A program made the translations under genes and the position numbers. A DNA stretch of 64,000 nucleotides from Apteryx mantelli (taxonomy: Eukaryota > Chordata > Aves > Apterygiformes > Apterygidae). The notes under the pieces were generated by a model. It worked only from the letters and a program-made list of their open reading frames with translations. It made no database searches and had not been told where the DNA came from. Location of the stretch: contig NC_090011.1 in assembly GCF_036417845.1 (NCBI RefSeq), positions 2,252,726-2,316,725 of the forward strand. Reading direction: 5' to 3'. Below are positions 34,473-47,000 of this stretch, piece by piece (positions within the stretch are counted from its first letter, which is position 1; every line of letters begins with the position of its first letter).

Positions 34473-34502
34473 CCTGCAGCACCCGGCGCCGCTTGCAGAA
34501 TA
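34473..34502 (-). other. Candidate 30-nt microexon
   Basis: Minus strand CCATTAG/TATTCTGC ... TGCAGG/GTGCGG delimits exactly 30 bases. An upstream CpG-rich block ends with a good donor, GAGCAG/GTGAGC, at 34800, preceded by an acidic Gly/Asp/Ser-rich frame (GDGDSDGDGDGEQ). The pair could splice in frame. I recognise no gene. Confidence 0.25.
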
Positions 34503-34563
34503 CTAATGGGGCCGGAGCGCCCGGGCGGGCGAGTGTGCGAGAGCCGGGGTGTGCGGCTGTGCG

Positions 34564-34566
<3 letters not shown>

Positions 34567-34600
<34 letters not shown>
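34567..34600. repeat. (GT)n microsatellite
   Basis: Uninterrupted GT dinucleotide run of about 14 units. Confidence 0.9.
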
Positions 34601-34803
34601 CTGTGCGTGCAACTGGGAGCGCGTGTGCGCCCACGCGTGTCCCGCGTGTCCCCCGCCGCCTGTCCCGGGGCTCCCCGCGGGCGTCCGCCGCGCGTCCGCC
34701 TGTCCCGGTCCGGCGGTGCTGGGGGGGGGGGGGGGGGTGTCGCGGCGGGGGGGTCCCCGCGCGGGCGGGTTGTGCGTGTCCGCGTGTCGCGCCGCTCACC
34801 TGC

Positions 34804-34835
<32 letters not shown>

Positions 34836-34964
34836 CCCGCTGCAGCCGCCGCCGCCGGGCGCCCCGGACAGCGGCACCGGCGCCGCCCCCCGCCCCGGCA
34901 CCGCCCCCGGGGCCGCCCCCGGCAGCGGGACCCCCCCCCCCCCCGGCACCCGCGACACCCCCCG

Positions 34965-35540
34965 GCACTAGGACCCCCCCCCGGCACAGGCACCGCGACA
35001 CCCCCCGGTACCAGCACCGACCCCCCCCGGGACCGAGACTGGGACCCCCCCCCCCGGCACCGGGATCGGCACAGGGACCCCCCCCCGGCACCGGCACCAG
35101 CATCCCCCCCCGGCACCAGTAGCCCCCGGCAATGGCACTGGGGCCCCCCCCCCAGCACCAGCACTGACCCCCCCCAGCAGTGGGACTGGGATCGGGACCC
35201 CCCCGGCACTGGGACCAGCACCAGGGCCCCCCCCAGCACTGACACCAGCCCCCAGCAGCGCTGGGATCGGGACCCCCCCCCCCGGCACCAGGACCAGGAT
35301 TGGGACCCCCCCGGCACTGGGACCAGCAGCAGGATTGGTACCACCCCCCCCAGCACCGGACCGGGATTGGGGCCCCCCCCCAGCACCGGGACCGGGACTG
35401 GGATTGGGAACCCCCCCGCACTGGGACACCCCCCCCCCCCGGCACCGGGACTGGGATCGGGACCCCCCCGCACTGGGACACCCCCCCCCGGCACCCGGAT
35501 TGGGAGCGGGCCCCCCCCGGGATCGGGCCCCCCCCACCCC
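34965..35540. repeat. Minisatellite with unit 'ggcaccgggactgggatcgg'
   Basis: Units of about 25-45 bp, alternating C homopolymer runs with 'ggcactgggaccagcac'. No coding evidence. Confidence 0.8.
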
Positions 35541-35679
35541 CCGGCGGCAGCGGGGGGCCGGCGCGACACCCCGGCGCACAGGGGCCCCCCCGCGCCGCTC
35601 GCACAGGTCATTAAGATTCACGGCGGATCGCTACAGCCAGACAGACGCGCACACCCGGCGCGCCACGCACCCCCTGCGC

Positions 35680-36015
35680 ACACTCACACACACACACACG
35701 CACCCCCTGCGCACACTCACACACACACGCACACGCACCCCCTGTGCACACTCACACACCCCGCACACACACCCTGCACACACTCACACTCACACACGCC
35801 CTGTGCGCACACACACACACCCTGCGCACACACCCTCCCTCTGTGCACACACACGCACACCTCCTATGCACACACCTTCTGCGTGCAAGCACACATCTTT
35901 GCACACGCACACACACACCCTCTGCACACACACCCCCACAGCCTGCACACCCCCCCACCCCCCCTGCACACGCACACACGCACACCCCTTGCACAGACAT
36001 ACACACGCGCGCGCA

Positions 36016-36053
<38 letters not shown>

Positions 36054-36055
36054 CC
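35680..36055. repeat. CA-rich microsatellite/minisatellite
   Basis: Long stretch of 'acacacac' with 'cctgcgcacactcacac' units, ending in an uninterrupted (CA)n run at about 36020-36048. Confidence 0.9.
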
Positions 36056-36151
36056 AGCGTGACGTGGGGCCGGTGGGGCTACCCGTGCCTGCAGCGGGGG
36101 CTCCCTCCGCCCCACAGCCCCCACGGACCCCCCCCAGCACAGCGACCCCCA

Positions 36152-36351
36152 NNNNNNNNNNNNNNNNNNNNNNNNNNNNNNNNNNNNNNNNNNNNNNNNN
36201 NNNNNNNNNNNNNNNNNNNNNNNNNNNNNNNNNNNNNNNNNNNNNNNNNNNNNNNNNNNNNNNNNNNNNNNNNNNNNNNNNNNNNNNNNNNNNNNNNNNN
36301 NNNNNNNNNNNNNNNNNNNNNNNNNNNNNNNNNNNNNNNNNNNNNNNNNNN
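36152..36351. other. Assembly gap, 200 N
   Basis: Exactly 200 N, a conventional filler length, so the true distance is unknown. It interrupts PRMT1 within or just after the start of exon 4. Confidence 0.99.
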
Positions 36352-38830
<2,479 letters not shown>

Positions 38831-39240
38831 CTTGTGAGCGACGCCGAGCGCGAGCGAAGAAGCCCCCCCCGCCTCCCGCCCCGCCTGGCGGCGGGACCCC
38901 GCCTTTTATAGCGGGGGCGGGGCGGGACCCGCCTCCCCGGCGTTCCATTGGCCGCCGCCCCCCGGCCGCGGCGGGCGATTGGGCGGCGCGGCCGCCGCTC
39001 GGCCACCTCCTTCACCCCCCCCGTCCCCCGGCATGCTCGCGCGCGGCCCCGGAGGGGGCGGGGCCTCGGCGGGGTCGGAGGGATACGATTGGGCAGTGCG
39101 GCGTTCAATCAGCCGCCTCCGCGGCGGGCACCGCCTCCGCGGCGGGGGCAGCCCCGCCCTCCCGCGTGCCCATAGGCGGGCGGCCACGCCAGTCACGGCT
39201 GGCCCCGCCCACGCGCCGCCGCGGCCACTCCCCCCGTCCC
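38831..39240 (-). promoter_or_regulatory. PRMT1 promoter with TATA box and CCAAT motifs
   Basis: On the minus strand TATAAAA lies at 38904-38910, about 75 bp upstream of the ATG. CCAAT-type sites are in 'ccattggcc' (about 38945) and 'gattgggcgg' (about 38978 and 39086). A YY1-like motif overlaps the start codon (CAAGATGGCGGAGG). CpG island. From 39240 to 39500 follow 'cccagttaccccc' repeats, roughly 25-30 bp. Confidence 0.7.
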
Positions 39241-39564
39241 AGTTGCCCCCCCAGACCCCTCCCAGTTACCCCTCCGGTCCCAGTTACCCCCCAGGTCCCA
39301 GTCTATCCCATAGACCCACCCAGTTACCCCCACTGGTTCCAGTTACCACCTAGACCCCCCCCAGTTGCCCCCCTGGGTCCCAGTTGCCCCCTAAAGCCCC
39401 CCATTTCCCCCACTGGTCCCAGTTACCCCCTAGACCCCCCCAGTTACCCCACTGGGTCCCAGTCGCCCCCTAGACCCCCCCCCCCAAGCAACCCCCAGAC
39501 CCTCCCAGGGGACCCAGGCATTCGCACCCCCCACAATTTCTCCATTCTTGTCTCTTTTGCCCAT

Positions 39565-39570
39565 TTTATT
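39565..39570 (-). terminator. SPIB poly(A) signal AATAAA
   Basis: AATAAA on the minus strand in an A/T-rich patch (39541-39590), about 380 bases past the predicted SPIB stop and about 730 bases upstream of the PRMT1 start. Confidence 0.75.
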
Positions 39571-39699
39571 GAGAATTTATAAATTTTTCAGCCACCTCCA
39601 CCTGGGGGGGGCTATAAATACAGAGGGCCCAGGCGTCCGGGCCCCACCCCACCCCAGGTGGGCGGGGGTCAGTGCAGTGAGGGGGGGCACTAGGGGGGC

Positions 39700-40590
39700 A
39701 GGGGGATGCCTATGGGGCACCCCATGGGGCTCACCAGGTCACCAGGGCCACCAATGGGGCACCCCATGGGGCTCACAGGGCCACCGGGCCACCAGGGCCA
39801 CCTATGGGGCACCCCATGGGGCTCACAGGGCCACCGGGCACCAGGGCCACCTATGGGGCACCCCATGGGGCTCACCAGGTCACCGGGGTCACCAGGGCTA
39901 CCTATGGGGCATCCCATGGGGCTCATGGGACCACCGGGGCCATCAGGGCTACCTATGGGGCACCCCATGGGGCTCATGGGGCCACCAGGGCCCACCTATG
40001 GGGCATCCCATGGCGCTCACAGGGCCACCAGGGTCACCAGGGCTACCTATGGGGCACCCCATGGGGCTCACGGGGCCACCAGGGCCACCTGTGGGGCACC
40101 CTATAGGGCTGACAGAGCCACCAGGGCCACCCAAGGGACACCCCGCATGGGGCACATGAGCCCTGGGGCCACCCATGGGACACCCCATGGAGCTCACGGT
40201 GCCACCGGGGCCACATGTGGGACCTCCTCTAGGGTTCATGATGCCACCAGGGCCACCCAGGGGACCTCCTATGGGGTTGACGATGCCACCAGGGCCACCT
40301 ATGAGACCTCCTATGAGGCTGACGATGCCGCCAGGGCCACCCGCGAGACCTCCCACGGCGTTGACGGTGCCACCAGGGCCACCCAGTGGACCTCCTATGG
40401 GGTTCCCGGTGCCACCAGCGCCACCCGTGAGACCTGCCACGGGGCCGACGGTGGCAGCGGGACCTCCTACAGGCCGGATGGCGTCACCAGGATCTCCTGT
40501 GAGACCTCCTAGGGGGTCGACGGTGCCACCAGGGCTACCCGTGAGACCTGCCACGGGGCCGACGGTGGCAGCGGGACCTCCCGCGGGGTT
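39700..40590 (-). repeat. Minisatellite spanning the SPIB 3' coding end and UTR
   Basis: Units of roughly 40-65 bp with 'caccccatggggctcac' and 'gccaccagggccacc' towards 39700, grading into 'gacctcctatggggttgacg' towards 40500. On the SPIB strand the frame after the ETS domain stays open through most of the array. Confidence 0.9.
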
Positions 40591-43316
40591 GCCGGTGCCA
40601 GCAGGGCCGCGCGGGGCGGGGGGCAGCAGCGCGGGGCCGAAGCGGTAGGTGAGCTTGCGGCGCACCTTGCGCACCTCGCCGGTGCGGGCGTAGGTGCGCA
40701 GGGCGCGCGCCAGCTTGGGGTAGGTCATGGCGCGCCGGTTGCCCTTGCGGCGGCCCCAGGCCCGCGCCAGCGTCTCCTTGTGGCGCGAGCTGAACTGGAA
40801 GACGCCGGCGTCGCGCTGCACCCACCACACGCACTGCGGCAGCTCGCCCCGCTCCAGCACGCCCAGCAGGAACTGGAAGAGGCGCTCGCGGCCGCGGGGA
40901 CCTGCGCGGGCACACGGGCACCTCGTGGGGACGTCGTCGCGGGGACGCCACAGAGGCACCGTGGGGGCACCACGGGGACATAGGGACACCATGGGGACAT
41001 GGGACACCATGGGGACACCATGAGGACACCATGGGGACATGGGGACACCATGGGGACATGGGGGCACCATGAGGAGACCATGAGGACACCATGGGGACAT
41101 AGGGACACCATGGGGACACCATGAGGAGACCATGAGGACACCATGGGGACATAGGGACACCATGGGGACACCATGAGGACACCATGGGGACACCATGGGG
41201 ACATGGGGACACCATGGGGACACTGTGGGACACCGTGGGGACACCATGGGGACATCATGGGACACAGAGACACCATGGGGACATGGGGGCACCATGAGGA
41301 GACCATGAGGACACCATGGGGACATAGGGACACCATGGGGACACCTGAGGAGACCATGAGGACACCATGGGGACATAGGGACACCATGGGGACACCATGA
41401 GGACACCATGGGGACATAGAGACACCAAGGAGACACCATGGGAGATCATGGGGACACCGTGGGACACCATGGGGACATGAAGACACCATGGGAACATGGG
41501 GACACCATGGGAACACCATGGGGACACCAGGGGGACACCAGGGGGACACCGTGGGGACACCAGGGGGACTCACCGGGGCCGGGGGACATCCCCGGGGTCG
41601 CAGCATCGTCCGATTCCGAGTCAGAGCTGTTGGGGGCCGGAGCCGCCGGGGGGGGGCAGGGCTGGGGGCCGGGGTCAGCGGGGTCACGCCGGGGACCCAG
41701 GCGTCCGGGCCCTGCCCTGTCCCCAGCCCCCACCCCCAGGGGCCCAGGCGTCCGGGTGCCCCCCCCCCACCCCTCAGGGGCCCAGGCGTCTGGGTGCCCC
41801 CCCCCCCAACCCCCAGGGCCCAGGCGTCCAGGTGCCCCCCCCACCTCCAGGGGCCCAGGCGTCCGGGTGCCCCCCACCCCCACCCCGCAGGGCCCAGGCG
41901 TCCAGGCGCCCCCCACCCCCACCCTGCGGGGCCAGGCGTCCGGGCGCTCACCGGTGGGGGGGGCCCCCCCACCCCGCCGGGGGGGGCCGCGCAGGCTCCC
42001 AGCTCAAAGGCCTCGAAGGCGTCGGGCAGCAGCGGCCAATCGGGGCAGGGCTCTGCGGGCGAGGGCCCAGGCGTCCGGGCGGCCCCACGTCACCCCCAAC
42101 CCCCCCCACACCCAGGGGCCCAGGCGTCCAGGCGGCCCCGCGTCACCCCCAACCCCCCCCACACCCAGGGGCCCAGGCGTCCGGGCGGCCCCACGTCACC
42201 CCCAACCCCCCCCACACCCAGGGGCCCAGGTGTCCGGGCGGCCCCGCGTCACCCCCAACCCCCCCCACACCCAGGGGCCCAGGTGTCCGGGCGGCCCCAG
42301 CGTCACCCCCAACCCCCCCCACACCCAGGGGCCCAGGCGTCCGGGCGGCCCCGCGTCACCCCCAACACCCCCCACACCCAGGGGCCCAGGCGTCCGGGCG
42401 GCCCCACGTCACCCCCAACAGCCCCCACACCCAGGGGCCCAGGCATCCAGGTGCTCTCCCCCCCCGGGACCCAGGTGTCCGGGCGCCCTTCCCCCCCCCG
42501 GGGGCCCAGGCGTCCGGGCCAGCCCCGCCCCCCCCCCGGGAACACAAGGGCTCCACAGTCCCCGGCCCCCCCCCTCCCCCCCCCGGGAAAGAACCCAGGC
42601 GTCCGGGGCGGGGGCGGGGCCGGGCGCGGCTGCCGCATGCAAATCGCGGCGCTCATTTGCATGCCGGCCCCGCCCCCTTCCCGTGACGTCAGCACCACCC
42701 ACCTGCGAGGGGGTCGGGGACGCCGGGGCCCAGCGGGGGGGGGCAGGAGTCGAGGTCGCAGAAGGAGCCGGAGGGGACCTGGGGGGGGGAGGGGGGTCAG
42801 GAGCAGCCGTGGGCCCAGGCGTCCGGGCAGCCCCATCCCCCCCACACACACAGGGGACCCAGGTGTCCAGGTCACAAACCCCACCCCCCAGGGGGCCCAG
42901 GCGTCCGGGTGCCCCCCCTCAAAGGGGCCCAGGCATCCAGGTGACCCCATCACCCCCCGCCAGGGGGCCCAGGCGTCCGGGTGCCCCCCAAAAGGGGCCC
43001 AGGTGTCCGGGGTGTCCTACCCCATAGCTGTACTGGGAGCCATCAAACCTGTGGGGACAAAGTGTGTGGGGGGGTCAGTGTGTCCCCGGCCCCCCCCCCG
43101 AGTGATGTCCCCACATCCGTCCGTCCCCCGTCTGTCCCCTCCGTCCGTCCCCCCCCCGTGTCCCCCCCCATGGGCCGATGCAAATGGCCCCCATTTGCAT
43201 AACGAGGAGAGCAAACGAGGGGGGGGGGACACAGACGAGGCCGGGTTCCACCCCCCCGTGTCCGTCCGTCGTCCCCCCCAGCGCCCCACTCACGGGGACG
43301 CGTCCAGGGTCAGCAT
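39949..43316 (-). CDS. SPIB: SPIB (Spi-B ETS transcription factor) with a repeat-encoded C-terminal tail
   Basis: Lymphoid ETS factor of the SPI1/SPIB/SPIC class that binds GGAA in B-cell and dendritic-cell enhancers. Exons: 43294-43316 (MLTLDASP), 43021-43048 (FDGSQYSYG), 42703-42778 ([15 protein letters not shown]), 41952-42052 ([19 protein letters not shown]), 41574-41661 ([15 protein letters not shown], acidic) and 39949-40901. Exon 6 holds the ETS domain: [59 protein letters not shown] and [12 protein letters not shown]. Human SPIB stops about seven residues later (262 aa). Here the frame runs on about 215 residues of Gly/Pro-rich repeat to a stop at 39949-39951, predicting about 420 aa. 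Exons join in phase. Identity is secure; whether the tail is real is open. Confidence 0.93.
40940..41565. repeat. SPIB intron 5 minisatellite
   Basis: About fifty units of 12-15 bp, 'caccatggggaca' with 'tagggacaccatgagg' variants. Blocks of about 78 bp are repeated several times between 41050 and 41410. Confidence 0.92.
41665..41950. repeat. SPIB intron 4 core repeats
   Basis: Seven units of 40-45 bp, each with the CCCAGGCGTCCGG-type core followed by a C homopolymer. Confidence 0.85.
42060..42620. repeat. SPIB intron 3 minisatellite, 60-bp unit
   Basis: Seven nearly identical 60-bp units between 42065 and 42445 (core 'ggggcccaggcgtccgggcg' followed by 'gccccgcgtcacccccaac'), then three shorter diverged units. 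Confidence 0.93.
42637..42691. promoter_or_regulatory. Inverted octamer pair plus CRE in SPIB intron 3
   Basis: ATGCAAAT at 42637-42644 faces ATTTGCAT at 42655-42662 (10-bp spacing). A perfect CRE, TGACGTCA, lies at 42684-42691, twelve bases from exon 3. It stands out as non-repetitive sequence beside the minisatellite. Confidence 0.7.
43178..43200. promoter_or_regulatory. Second inverted octamer pair, SPIB intron 1
   Basis: ATGCAAAT at 43178-43185 faces ATTTGCAT at 43193-43200, 7 bp apart, about 115 bp downstream of the SPIB start codon. Confidence 0.7.
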
Positions 43317-43640
43317 GGCGCCGCGGCGGCGGAGAGACTCGCGCGGGATCCGTGCGGGATCCGTGCGGGATCTGTACGAGGGCGGTGCGGGATCCGTGCA
43401 GGATCCGTGCGGGATGTGTGCAGGAGCCGTGCAGGATCCGTGCGGGATCCGTGCGGGATCCGTACGGGATCCGTGCGGGATGGGTGCAGGAGCCGTGCGG
43501 GATCTGTGCGGGATGGGTGCGGGATCCGTGCAGGATCAGTGCGGGATCCGTGCAGGATCGCTGTGGGATCCGTGCGGGAGCGGTGCGGGATCCGGGCGAG
43601 GGCCTCGCGCGCCGCCCGTTTATAGCCCCCGCGGGGAGGG
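43317..43640 (-). promoter_or_regulatory. SPIB promoter and 5' UTR with TATA box and 11-bp array
   Basis: TATAAA on the minus strand at 43619-43624. Between it and the ATG lie about twenty units of an 11-bp repeat, 'ggatccgtgcg', which would be transcribed as most of the 5' UTR. The POLD1 poly(A) signal is only about 250 bp upstream of this TATA box. Confidence 0.7.
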
Positions 43641-43877
43641 GACGGGGCCGAGCTGCCGGCGAAATTCCCCGCGCGCGCGAGGCGGGGCCCAGGCGTCCGG
43701 GATACTCCCTCCGGCCGCCCGGGGCCCAGGTGTCCGGGATCCCCCCTGCGCCGGTCGAGAGCGGGCCAGGTGTCCGGGCTCCGACCTCAAGTCCCGGCTC
43801 CCCTCGCTGGGGGGCCCAGGCGTCCGGGACCCCCCACCTCCCCCCCCCCACACGCACGTCCAGGTGTAAAAATAAGC

Positions 43878-43883
43878 TTTTAT
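43878..43883 (-). terminator. POLD1 poly(A) signal AATAAA
   Basis: AATAAA on the minus strand ('aataagcttttattcacc' on plus), about 125 bases after the expected POLD1 stop, giving a very short 3' UTR. Confidence 0.85.
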
Positions 43884-44007
43884 TCACCGTAGAAAAGCAC
43901 AAAACGGCCCCGACGGCCGCCCGGGGCGGGGGGGGGGAGGGGGAGGGGCGGGGGCCCAGGCGTCCGGGGGCCCAGGCGTCCGGGGGGCCCCGGCGTCCGG
44001 GGCGCCG

Positions 44008-47000
44008 TCACCAGCTCGGGGGCCCGAACCGAGCCACCAGCGCTCCTGGTCGTCCAGGTCCTTCTGCACCTTCTTGCGCATGTAGAAAATGGGGCAGTCG
44101 CGGCTGCGGGGGCCGGCGGGACAGGGACGGCGTCAGGGGGCCGGCGGGGACATCGGGGATGGCGTCAGGGGATGTCGGGGACGTCAGGACATCAGGGACA
44201 GCGTTGGGGACATTGGGGATGGGGATGGCGTCGGGGGGACGTTGGGACATCAGGGCCAGCGTTGGGGACACTGGGGACAGCATCGGGGGACATTGAGGAC
44301 ATCAAGGATAGCATCAGGGGGATGTTGGGGATGGGGACGGTGTCGGGGGACGTTGGGGACATCAGGGACAGCGTTGGGGACACTGGGGACAGCATCAGGG
44401 GACTTGGGACATCAGGGACAGCATCAGGGGGATGTTGGGGACAGGGACGGCATCACGGGGATGTGGGGACATCAGGGACAGCACTGGGGACATCAGGGAT
44501 ATTGGGGACGTTGGGGACAGTGTCGGGGATGTTGGGGACACCAGGGACATGGGACATTGGGGAGAGCAGCGGGGGTGCTGGGGACATCGGGAACGGCATC
44601 GGGGGACATCGGGGACATTGGGGACGCGGGAGGCGCCTCGGGGACGCGGTCCCAGGCCCGGGGACGCGGCGGTGACAGGGCGGCGGCGGCGGCGGCGGTG
44701 GCAGCGGAAGATTTATGGGGCCCTAAAGCGGCTCGGGCGGCTCCCGGGCGGCGGCGGCGGCGGCTGCGATCCCGTGGGAACCGCGCGGGGACGCGGCGGG
44801 GGGGGGGGGGTGACACGGGGGGGGACACGGGGTGACACGGGGGGGGGGACGCGCCCACCTGGTGCACAGCACGTCCTCGTGCAGGGAGCCCTGGCAGCGC
44901 TGGCACTGCGTCCACAGCCGCGAGAACTTCTCCTCCAGCGCCGCCAGGTGCGAGATCTGCCGCCCCCCCCCCCCCCCGCGCCGCCTCAGCACGGGGCCCA
45001 GGCGTCCGGGGGGGCCTCCCCTCCCCCCCCCCTCGCCGAGGGGCCCAGGCGTCCGGTGGGGACATTCCCCCTCCCCCCCAAGGGGCCCAGGCATCCGGGG
45101 GCACTTCCCCTCCTCCCCCCGCCGAGGGGCCCAGGCGTCCGGGTTCCCCCCCTTGCCACCAGTTCCCAGGGGACCCAAGTGTCCGGGGGGACCCTCCCCT
45201 CCCCCCTCGCCGAGGGGCCCAGGCGTCCGGGGGGACCCTCCCTCCCCCCTCCCTCCCAAGGGGCCCAGACGTCCAAAGGGGGCCCAGGCGTCCGGGTCCC
45301 CCATCCCCAACCCCCCTCCAGACACCTGGTTTTACCCCCAGGGGGCCCAGGCGTCCGGGGGGGGGGGCCTCCCCTCCCCCCCCCTCTCCCAAGGGTCCCA
45401 GACGTCCGGGGGGGCCTCCCTTCCCTCCCCTCCCCCCCCCAAGGGGCCCAGGCGTCCGGGGGGGGGGCCTCCCCTCCCCCCCTCTCCCAAGGGGCCCAGG
45501 CGTCCGGGGGGGCCTCCCTTCCCTCCCCTCCCCCCCCCCCAAGGGGCCCAGGCGTCCGGGCCCCCCCCACCTCTTTCTGGTAGAGCTCCGACTCGCGCTG
45601 CCGGCAGAAGTCGCACACGGCTCCTGGGGGGGGGGAATTGGGGGCAATTGGGGGCCTCATCCTGCCCCGGGGGGGGCAGATCCTGCCCCAGGGAGCCCCC
45701 CCCGATCCTGCCCCGTGCGGAGGGGGGGGCAGCGGTGCTCTGGGGGTCCCCGGGGGGGGTCGGGGTAGCCGGGGGGGTCGGGAGGGATCCCCAGGGGGGT
45801 CCCGGGGGCTCTGGGGACCTCGGGGGGGTCCCTGGGGGGGGGCTGGGGGCTTCCCGGGGGGTTTCAGGGTCCCCCCGTGTTTTTGGGGTCCCCCGGGGGG
45901 TGTTGGGTCCCCCCCGTGTTTTTGGGGTCCCCCCGTGTTTTGGGGGCCCCCGCTCACCGTCGCGGGGCAGCAGGGCCCAGGCTGGGCAGGGATCCCTGGG
46001 GGGGGCTCCCAGGGGGGGTTAGGGTCCCTGGGGGGTTTTTGGGGTGCCCAAGGGGGGTGTTGGGGTCCCCCGTGTTTTTGGGGCCCCCCCGTGTTTTGGG
46101 GGCCCCCGCTCACCGTCGCGGGGCAGCAGGGCCCAGGTTGGGCAGGGATCCCTGGGGGGGCTCCCGGGGGTTTGGGGTCCCCCCATGTTTTTGGGGTTCC
46201 CCGAGGGGGGTGTTGGGGTCCCCCCTGTGTTTTTGGGGCCCCCCCGTGTTTTGGGGGCCCCCGCTCACCGTCGCGGGGCAGCAGGGCCCAGGCTGGGCAG
46301 GGATCCCTGGGGGGGGCTCCTGGGGGTTTGGGTCCCCCCATGTTTTTGGGGTTCCCCGAGGGGGGTGTTGGGGCCCCCCCGTGTTTTGGGGGCCCCCGCT
46401 CACCGTCGCAGGGCAGCAGGGCCCAGGCTGGGCAGGGATCCCTGGGGGGGCTCCCGGGGGTTTGGGGTCCCCCCATGTTTTTGGGGTCCCCCCCGTGTTT
46501 TTGGGGCCCCCCCGTGTTTTGGGGGCCCCCGCTCACCGTCGCGGGGCAGCAGGGCCCGGCAGCCCACGCAGGTGCTGCGCTTGGTGGCGAAGGCCATGAG
46601 CCCCCCCACCTTGGCCGTCAGCACCGTCTTGCAGCGCGTGTGCTCCCCCCCTGCGGGAGACGGGGGGGGGTCAGGGGGACCCCCAAAACCCGGGGGGCCC
46701 CAAAACCCCCGGGGGGCCCCCAAAACCCCCGGGACCCCCCCAAACCCCTCCCATGTCCCCCCAACCCACTGCCATCCCAGGGCACCCGCTGCCCAAGCTG
46801 GTGGGTCCTCGGGGGGGGTTCAAGGGGGCTTGGGGGGGTCCCGGGGGATTTGGGGGATCCCGGGGGGTTTTGGGGGCTCCAGAGGATTTGGGGGGATCCC
46901 GGGGGGGGTTTGGGGGGGTCCTGGAGGATTTTGGGGGGTCCCGGGGGGGGGTCGCTCACGCAGCAGGACACTCTCAGCCTCGCCCGGGACGGGGCTGGCG

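Noticed and set aside
39548-40512. Plus-strand collagen-like frames opposite the SPIB tail
   Set aside because: Low-complexity mirror of the same minisatellite, with no splice sites or start context.
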